In this document: positions 1 to 4,385 of the stretch, in pieces
Position numbering within the stretch: position 1 is the first letter of the stretch
Layout: each line of letters opens with the position of its first letter
From: Sulfurovum sp.
Lineage (GTDB): Bacteria > Campylobacterota > Campylobacteria > Campylobacterales > Sulfurovaceae
Direction: 5' to 3'
Length of the DNA stretch: 5,540 nucleotides
Assembly: GCA_026984165.1 (NCBI GenBank)
Contig: JALSSQ010000016.1
Location: 1-5,540 of the forward strand
Program-made: the position numbers and the translations under genes
Notes under the pieces: generated by a model
Seen by the model: the letters and a program-made list of their open reading frames with translations, nothing else
Database searches by the model: none
What the model was told of the DNA's origin: nothing

Positions 1-1
1 A

Positions 2-130
2 GGCTCAAACCAAGCACTTATTTCTGAATATCTAAAATCTGCAACACTCATCGCCTTGGTGTCTGTAGTGTTAATCACTATTTTTTATATCGTTAGAAAT
101 AAAAAGCGTAAAGAGATATTGGAAGACTAG
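2..130 (+). CDS. C-terminal fragment of an unidentified membrane protein
   Basis: The frame is open from the left edge (first full codon at 2) to a TAG at 128-130, giving 42 visible residues. They contain one strongly hydrophobic stretch (visible residues about 15-29, SATLIALVSVVLITIFYIV) followed by a very basic tail (RNKKRKEILED). That pattern is a last transmembrane helix with a cytoplasmic positively charged end. The start and any catalytic domain lie outside the window, so the family cannot be named. Many transporters and sensor or anchor proteins end this way. It shares direction with the next gene, but 188 bp and a good promoter separate them, so it is probably a different transcription unit. 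No clear terminator hairpin is visible after its stop. Confidence 0.6.
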   Translation, partial: GSNQALISEYLKSATLIALVSVVLITIFYIVRNKKRKEILED

Positions 131-218
131 TCTCTCATACGTATCCCCACAAATCCTTTTATGTATACATTGTTAAATTTTTCTCACCAATAGCAAGTAA
201 ATTGTGTCATTATATAGT

Positions 219-264
219 ATTTACTAGAATAAAATCTCTATATATTTAATTTACTATAATAAAT
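219..264. repeat. Pair of 15-bp direct repeats 30 bp apart, operator-like
   Basis: ATTTACTAGAATAAA at 219-233 and ATTTACTATAATAAA at 249-263 match at 14 of 15 positions. They start exactly 30 bp apart, about three helical turns, so a protein would meet both on the same face. The second copy extended to 264 is an imperfect 16-bp palindrome (ATTTACTATAATAAAT, 14 of 16 positions symmetric) and ends one base before the -35 hexamer at 266. Such sites could bind the TetR-type protein encoded just downstream or an activator. In AT-rich DNA, low-complexity repeats also arise by chance, so the functional reading is inference. Confidence 0.4.
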
Positions 265-265
265 A

Positions 266-294
266 TTGACATTTAATCCTATTTATATTATACT
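266..294 (+). promoter_or_regulatory. Sigma-70 promoter of the tetR-aarF operon
   Basis: A perfect -35 hexamer TTGACA (266-271) is followed by a 17-bp spacer and a near-perfect -10 hexamer TATACT (289-294). A start point near 300-302 would be expected, leaving a leader of about 18 nt before the ATG at 319. No comparable promoter is evident between the downstream genes, which are packed with overlaps, so this promoter likely drives the set to about 4385. Confidence 0.75.
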
Positions 295-295
295 T

Positions 296-319
296 TGTTA
301 AATATTTAAGGATTTAACA
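296..319. promoter_or_regulatory. 24-bp inverted repeat over the start point and RBS, candidate autoregulatory operator
   Basis: TGTTAAAT (296-303) and ATTTAACA (312-319) are perfect 8-bp inverted arms around an 8-bp centre containing the Shine-Dalgarno core AAGGA (308-312 with the arm edge). The element begins just after the -10 box, covers the expected transcription start and ends on the A of the tetR start codon. A dyad of this size directly before a tetR gene is the usual layout of an autorepressor operator. The left arm is also part of a 13-bp sequence (291-303) repeated with one change at 166-178. Binding by this regulator is inference. Confidence 0.45.
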
Positions 320-1056
320 TGAAAATAACACAATCTGCCAAAGAAAAAACAAAGATTAAAATACTCCAATCAGCTGTAGACCTCATCATAGAAAAAGGCT
401 TTGATAATGCAAGCCTGAGAGAGATGGCTAAAAATGCTGGGGTGAGCAACCCCACCATCTACAACTACTTCCCCTCTAAGGAGAAACTCCTCTATGCCTA
501 TATAGAACAAAAACATAAAGAAGCAATAGCAAGCCTACAAGAGATAGAAGACTTTCAAACCTATACACTAAGAGAGCAACTCCAAACTCTCATAGAGACA
601 GAGCTAGAACTCTACCTTGAAGACAGAGAGTTCATCATACAGATAGCCGATATGGTCTTTCACGCTTCAGGGCTCAAAATGGGGAAACTCTACGAGACCA
701 ATGCTCTTTTTATAGAAACAGTAGATGAGATGCTAAGCATCGCAATAGAAGCAGAGGAGATAGCAGAACCGCCTTTTAGAGAACATATGCCAAAACTCTT
801 TTGGGATTACTATATTATGGTAGTAGCTTACTGGGTCAAAGATGACTCTGAGATGTTTGAGAACACTACGCAGTTGCTAGACCATTCTTTGGGATTGGCA
901 GAGGCAGTGCTACACTCGGATATGCTCTCTAAAGCTTCTGACCTTGGGATGTTTTTCTTTAAGACGCATATGCTCAATAGCCTACAAAAATTTGCGACGA
1001 AAAAAGAGTCTTTTAGCAAAATAAAACGTAAACTAGGAGAGGTACTCCATGGATAA
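319..1056 (+). CDS. TetR/AcrR-family transcriptional regulator with COQ9-like C-terminal half
   Basis: This 245-aa protein has the classical N-terminal TetR DNA-binding domain. The first helix spans about residues 8-26, followed by the GF turn (27-28). The helix-turn-helix covers about 32-50 (LREMAKNAGVSNPTIYNYF) and is followed by the typical SKEKLL start of helix 4 (53-58). The rest is the all-helical dimerisation and ligand domain. Residues 162-191 (WDYY, then WVKDDSEMFENTTQLLDHSL) resemble the conserved end of COQ9/rpsU-divergent proteins, a lipid-binding TetR-fold family with a W, D-S and T-x-x-LD pattern. This comparison is from memory. The start ATG is preceded by AAGGA (308-312) at 6-nt spacing. 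The stop overlaps the kinase gene by 8 nt, suggesting translational coupling. The regulator probably represses its own operon and may sense a hydrophobic ligand. Family assignment is firm; ligand and targets are unknown. Confidence 0.9.
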   Translation: MKITQSAKEKTKIKILQSAVDLIIEKGFDNASLREMAKNAGVSNPTIYNYFPSKEKLLYAYIEQKHKEAIASLQEIEDFQTYTLREQLQTLIETELELYLEDREFIIQIADMVFHASGLKMGKLYETNALFIETVDEMLSIAIEAEEIAEPPFREHMPKLFWDYYIMVVAYWVKDDSEMFENTTQLLDHSLGLAEAVLHSDMLSKASDLGMFFFKTHMLNSLQKFATKKESFSKIKRKLGEVLHG

Positions 1057-2335
1057 TGCACTCCCAACAGGCAAACTCTCTCGCGGTAAAGTCGTAGGAA
1101 AAGCACTGCTTAAAATAGGTGCTAAAAAAACAAAACGATTTGTGACAAACGGTGACAAGACACAAAACCATGAAGCCATAGCAGATATCATCTTCGATGC
1201 ACTAGGTGAGCTTAAAGGTGTCTCTGTAAAGATAGCTCAACAAGTGGCTTTGGGCATGCCGTTTTTACCGCCTGCGTATTTAGAAAAAATAAGTAAATCA
1301 TTTAATGCCATACCTAGTATCAACAAAGCTCTGGTAAGAAAGATAATCAAAACAGAGTTAGGTCTCTACCCGCAAGATGCTTTTGAGAGTTTTGAGATGA
1401 CAGCGTTTGCAGCTGCCTCTTTAGGGCAAGTGCATTTAGCTACTAAAGATGGCAAGCAACTCGCCGTAAAAGTACAATATCCGGGCATCAAAAAAAGCAT
1501 AGAGTCCGACATGAGCCTCATACACTTTGGCATGAAACGCTTTGCCAAAGGGCAAAATGTAGACCACATCATAGGTGAGATAGAAGAGAGACTTTATGAA
1601 GAGGTGGACTATGTACTAGAAGCAAAAAACTGTGCCTTTTTTAGAGAAAATATAGACAATAAAAATATCATCATACCAAAGGTCTACCCTGCACTCTCTT
1701 CAGAAAAAGTGCTGACGACCTCCTTTTTAGAGGGATTAAATTTTGACAGCTATATGGCTAGTAATCCAACGCAAGAAGAAAAAGATAACTATGCACAGCT
1801 GATATTTGACACTTTCTTTTATGCCCTCTATACGCTAAAACATATACACGCAGACCCAAATCCAGGGAATTTTCTCTTTTTAGAAAATGGAAAACTTGGA
1901 CTGATAGACTTCGGGTGTGTTAAACGTGTAGAAGATGACTTTCTAACCCAATACAATCAACTGCACCTCAATCTTTTAGAAGAGGATGATGACCAAAGTA
2001 TCATTAAACAATACGTAACATTGGGGATGATCGAGGAACAAACCGAGGAAGAGATGCTCACCTTTTACAGAGAAATCATTAAACCTCTTGACACACTCTA
2101 CAAAGAGCCTCTTGTGGGTGAGTGTTACGACTTTAAAGTAAACAACGATTTTTCAAAAAGAGGTTTTGAGATGATATTTGAAGTGCAACAAAAACAGTTT
2201 CACTCCGTACATAAGCTTAATGAACAATTTTTGTTTATCAACCGTACATTGCTTGGCTACTATGCACTTTTTGAGAAGATGGGTGCGAAGATAGAGACTG
2301 GGTATGTGAAAAATTTGATGAAGGAGTATCGATAG
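1049..2335 (+). CDS. ABC1/AarF/UbiB (COQ8/ADCK) family atypical kinase
   Basis: The 428-aa product carries the ABC1 signature motifs in order. The KxGQ element appears as K61-I-A-Q64, with Ala for Gly. The alanine-rich nucleotide loop is AAASLGQVH (121-129), the ATP-binding lysine is K141 (LAVKV), and an E-x-D-Y-x-x-E-A-x-N block covers 185-194. The catalytic loop is HADPNPGN (267-274) and the metal-binding DFG is 287-289. Family members (bacterial UbiB, yeast COQ8, human ADCK3) are ATPases or atypical kinases supporting isoprenoid quinone or other membrane-lipid metabolism. No C-terminal transmembrane helices like those of UbiB (about 540 aa) are visible, so it is a shorter, probably peripheral form. 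The ATG at 1049 has a strong AGGAGAGG (1035-1042) inside the upstream tetR gene. With no ubi genes nearby, true UbiB function in quinone synthesis is not shown, so no symbol is given. All residues needed for nucleotide binding are present. Confidence 0.93.
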   Translation: MDNALPTGKLSRGKVVGKALLKIGAKKTKRFVTNGDKTQNHEAIADIIFDALGELKGVSVKIAQQVALGMPFLPPAYLEKISKSFNAIPSINKALVRKIIKTELGLYPQDAFESFEMTAFAAASLGQVHLATKDGKQLAVKVQYPGIKKSIESDMSLIHFGMKRFAKGQNVDHIIGEIEERLYEEVDYVLEAKNCAFFRENIDNKNIIIPKVYPALSSEKVLTTSFLEGLNFDSYMASNPTQEEKDNYAQLIFDTFFYALYTLKHIHADPNPGNFLFLENGKLGLIDFGCVKRVEDDFLTQYNQLHLNLLEEDDDQSIIKQYVTLGMIEEQTEEEMLTFYREIIKPLDTLYKEPLVGECYDFKVNNDFSKRGFEMIFEVQQKQFHSVHKLNEQFLFINRTLLGYYALFEKMGAKIETGYVKNLMKEYR

Positions 2336-2336
2336 T

Positions 2337-3797
2337 ATGGAAAATGTAAACATAGAAGATAATAAATTAAACCCGCTACTGAAGGATAAAAAAATAGCCT
2401 TGTCACTTATTGTGCTTGGGGTTATTCTCTCTATCATAGATAATTTTGGGAAAATAAGTATCTTGGTAGGAGGTTGGCATATTGCTTCTTACATACTTAT
2501 ACTCATACCATTAGTATATATGATATGGACTAAAAAAAATATAAATCCCTACACAAAGTGGTTCATGCCCTTTTTATTTATCATGATAGGCGATATGTTT
2601 TATTATAACAATGACATGGTGCAACTTTCTTTACCTATTATTTTTTATATATTGGTGTTTATGGTCTACACAACATCTATGCATAATGTACATAGTTTGC
2701 ATCAAGTCATCCTAATTAAAAATTATAGGATAGGTGGTATCTCTTATCTAAAAGAATTTTTTAGAGATCTAATTGTTCACAATATTGACAGAAAAATATA
2801 TACACGAATAGGATTAGCACTACTGCTTACAATCCCTTTTTTAATTACATTTATTATGCTTTTATCCTCAGCAGATAGTCATTATAGTACATTTTTTAAA
2901 AATCTATTTAGTTTTGATATCCCATTTGAAATACACTATGTTTTTACATTATTACTTATGTTTGGCATATATCTCCTACTTTTTGTGTATTCATTTTCAA
3001 ATTTTAAAGCACGTAAAACAATAACAGAATCTAAAAAACTGGATATCTTAGTGATAGGTATTTTTTTAGGTCTAATTAATATTTTGTTTCTAAGTTTTAT
3101 TGCTCTACAAATACCATTTTTAATGACAGGTCATACCCCACAAGGATTGAATATTTCAAATTTTGCACGTGAAGGTTTTTTTCAACTTATGATGGTTATG
3201 GGATTGGTTTCTCTCATATTCCTGTTCATTCTTAGAAGACATAAAAACGAGAAGATTACAACATATTTACTTATAGGTTTGTTGGCACAAAGTATTATTA
3301 TGGGTACCGTGTCACTCAAAAAGATGTACCTCTATCAGTCTATTATGGGAGCTACTGTTATGAGGTATTATGTAGAGTGGTTTGATTATTTTCTTATTTT
3401 TGTCTTGGTTTTAGGTATTGTATTTCTTGTTAAAAGATATGCCTTTACTAAACTACTTGATATTATAACTATACTAGGAATTGCCTCTTTTACTCTCATA
3501 GTCTCTTTAAATATAGATGCAATAGTGGCAAGGCATAATATAGAAAAATTTAAAAACAACCCTAGTTCTTTAGATAAAGATGCTTTACGTGGGTTATCTA
3601 TTGATGCACTACCTACTATCAGTAAGCAGAAAATTAAATTGAAAAATAAACTAAAATATACAGGAAATGACAATGAACGTGCTGAGTCTGATACTTCTTG
3701 GTACGAGAGAAGTGAAAGAAAGAATTGTACAACTTTTGGGTCTTATCATTATGGCTATTGTTCTATTTTAAAAAAGTATGGTAAAAATAATGACTAG
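2337..3797 (+). CDS. DUF4173/DUF4153-like polytopic membrane protein
   Basis: This 486-aa protein has roughly ten to eleven hydrophobic helices between residues 19 and 392. Conserved-looking landmarks match the DUF4173/DUF4153 type as remembered: an SAD motif after a helix (178-180), AREGFFQLM (277-285), a K-K-M-Y-x-Y motif (328-333) and the closing block N392-I-D-A-I-V-A-R-H-N401, then LSIDALP (420-426). Biochemical function is unknown. The start is one base after the kinase stop, with AAGGAG (2321-2326) 10 nt before the ATG. The gene looks AT-richer than the kinase gene. Its last about 50 residues (437-486) are polar, rich in Tyr, Cys and Ser, and look unlike the rest. In the same DNA another frame encodes a hydrophobic peptide (see 3667-3771), so the true C-terminus is uncertain: overlapping small gene, frameshift, or simply a divergent tail. 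It overlaps the VanZ-like gene by 20 nt. Confidence 0.8.
   Translation: MENVNIEDNKLNPLLKDKKIALSLIVLGVILSIIDNFGKISILVGGWHIASYILILIPLVYMIWTKKNINPYTKWFMPFLFIMIGDMFYYNNDMVQLSLPIIFYILVFMVYTTSMHNVHSLHQVILIKNYRIGGISYLKEFFRDLIVHNIDRKIYTRIGLALLLTIPFLITFIMLLSSADSHYSTFFKNLFSFDIPFEIHYVFTLLLMFGIYLLLFVYSFSNFKARKTITESKKLDILVIGIFLGLINILFLSFIALQIPFLMTGHTPQGLNISNFAREGFFQLMMVMGLVSLIFLFILRRHKNEKITTYLLIGLLAQSIIMGTVSLKKMYLYQSIMGATVMRYYVEWFDYFLIFVLVLGIVFLVKRYAFTKLLDIITILGIASFTLIVSLNIDAIVARHNIEKFKNNPSSLDKDALRGLSIDALPTISKQKIKLKNKLKYTGNDNERAESDTSWYERSERKNCTTFGSYHYGYCSILKKYGKNND
3667..3771 (+). CDS. Candidate small hydrophobic protein overlapping the DUF4173-like tail
   Basis: In the +1 frame relative to the membrane gene, an ORF starts at ATG 3667 or more likely ATG 3673 and ends at TAA 3769-3771. 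It encodes 34 or 32 residues. The sequence has a hydrophobic start (MNVLSLILLG), a charged hinge (TREVKER) and a hydrophobic end (IVQLLGLIIMAIVLF). AGGA at 3662-3665 lies 7 nt before ATG 3673, a good ribosome binding position. The stop falls 6 nt before the VanZ-like start, the spacing expected between operon genes. It may be a genuine small membrane protein. It may instead be the native C-terminus of the upstream protein displaced by a one-base indel, although stops in this frame at 3640 and 3652 mean the shift would have to lie after about 3654. Chance is a third possibility. Confidence 0.3.
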   Translation: MTMNVLSLILLGTREVKERIVQLLGLIIMAIVLF

Positions 3798-4194
3798 TAT
3801 ACAAACAAGATGGTTTCTCCCTCTAAGCTTTTTCCTCTTCATAAGCTACATCATCTTCCTAGCTGATACAGCAGACTACAACTTTGCATTTCATGTAGTC
3901 GGTCAGATTCCTTATGGTGATAAAATCTGTCATGCTTTACTTTATGGAGTGATGGCTTTGTTGCTTAACTATGGGTTGAGTTTTCGTAGGGTGGGCATTC
4001 CTGCCCACCTTGGTGGGTTGGAAAACCCACCCTACATAGGTTCAGTCCTTGTACTAACCTTCGCAATACTTGAAGAGTGTAGTCAATATTGCATCCCTTC
4101 TCGTACCTTTGATTTATGGGATTTGGTGGCTGATTTTGTGGGAGTAGTTTTGTTTTCGGTTTTGAGGAAAGATAAATGCCCCACTACGCCCTAA
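3778..4194 (+). CDS. VanZ-like small membrane protein carrying an in-frame palindromic insertion
   Basis: The 138-aa product has four predicted membrane helices: about 12-29, 51-67, 88-103 and 113-129. The VanZ-like pattern is present: D48-K-x-x-H52 at the start of helix 2, E99/E100 and Q103 at the end of helix 3, R109, and D-x-x-D-x-x-x-D (112-119) followed by G122 in helix 4. VanZ proteins are widespread and mostly uncharacterised; the founding member gives low-level teicoplanin resistance, which should not be transferred here. Residues 70-86 between helices 2 and 3 are encoded entirely by the 50-bp palindromic element at 3986-4035, and they are rich in Gly and Pro. The frame continues intact into the conserved second half. 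The start is either ATG 3778 (used here) or ATG 3790; neither has a strong Shine-Dalgarno sequence, and translation may depend on ribosomes ending upstream genes at 3771 or 3797. Confidence 0.78.
   Translation: MVKIMTSIQTRWFLPLSFFLFISYIIFLADTADYNFAFHVVGQIPYGDKICHALLYGVMALLLNYGLSFRRVGIPAHLGGLENPPYIGSVLVLTFAILEECSQYCIPSRTFDLWDLVADFVGVVLFSVLRKDKCPTTP
3986..4035. repeat. REP/BIME-like double palindrome inserted in the VanZ-like gene
   Basis: The 50-bp element is built as GTAG (3986-3989), left arm GGTGGGCA (3990-3997), loop TTCC and right arm TGCCCACC (4002-4009). A two-base linker TT follows, then left arm GGTGGGTT (4012-4019), loop GGAA, right arm AACCCACC (4024-4031) and CTAC (4032-4035). Both hairpins have perfect 8-bp stems, and they differ by paired changes (CA/TG versus TT/AA) that keep the pairing. 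The outer ends (3986-3995 and 4026-4035) are a perfect 10-bp inverted repeat, and the two loops are complementary. Counted directly, 30 of 50 bases are G or C in an otherwise AT-rich region. A GTAG tetranucleotide before a GC-rich hairpin, with two units head-to-head, is the known design of REP elements mobilised by RAYT (REP-associated tyrosine) transposases. No transposase is in the window, so mobility and copy number are inferred. Confidence 0.8.
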
Positions 4195-4385
4195 CCATCA
4201 TTACCTCAGAAGCCTCCGATAATACACTTATCCATACGCTAGAAGAAAAATACAACATACTGCTAGTAGATAAAAAGAAGCACTTTAGAAATACTATCAG
4301 AACAGAAGATGGATATCTGGTTGTTCTCCATAAAGGGAAGAGAAATATAGAAATATCTACAGAAGTATTATTGGAAATAGATTAA
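4176..4385 (+). CDS. Small hypothetical protein, 69 aa
   Basis: I do not recognise this family. The product is soluble-looking, with alternating hydrophobic strands (YALTIIT at 4-10, NILLVD at 27-32, YLVVLH at 47-52, IEISTEVLLEI at 58-68). A basic segment lies around 33-43 and a second at 53-56. A small beta-rich fold is plausible. The start is supported by GAGGA (4164-4168) 7 nt before the ATG, and the gene overlaps the VanZ-like gene by 19 nt, so it is most likely the last gene of the operon. Its stop codon interlocks with the stop of the convergent helicase gene: the bases TTAA at 4382-4385 contain both stops. No signal peptide or membrane helix is visible. The good ribosome binding site and operon position support a real gene. 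Confidence 0.6.
   Translation: MPHYALTIITSEASDNTLIHTLEEKYNILLVDKKKHFRNTIRTEDGYLVVLHKGKRNIEISTEVLLEID

Noticed and set aside
137..144. ATACGTAT 8-bp palindrome after the first stop codon
   Set aside because: It is too short for a terminator or operator call and has no second copy in the intergenic region.
828..1106. Minus-strand ORF of 92 codons
   Set aside because: It lies antisense across the end of tetR and the start of the kinase, both well supported, and its translation shows no recognisable domain.
1366..1572. Minus-strand ORF of 68 codons
   Set aside because: It lies entirely within the motif-bearing part of the ABC1 kinase gene and is a shadow frame.
2153..2437. Minus-strand ORF of 94 codons
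   Set aside because: It spans the kinase-membrane protein junction antisense; its hydrophobic stretches mirror the AT-rich coding strand.
3386..3673. Minus-strand ORF of 95 codons
   Set aside because: It is antisense to conserved helices and the N-I-D-A block of the DUF4173-like gene.
3986..4035. Intrinsic transcription terminator
   Set aside because: Both hairpins are GC-rich but neither is followed by a T-run on either strand, and the reading frame continues through; the GTAG/CTAC ends fit a REP pair better.
3986..4035. CRISPR repeat or array
   Set aside because: There are only two inverted, non-identical units separated by 2 bp, with no spacers and no cas genes.
3778..4194. Glycopeptide resistance gene vanZ
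   Set aside because: Only the general VanZ-like fold pattern is present, and no van cluster surrounds it; resistance cannot be inferred.
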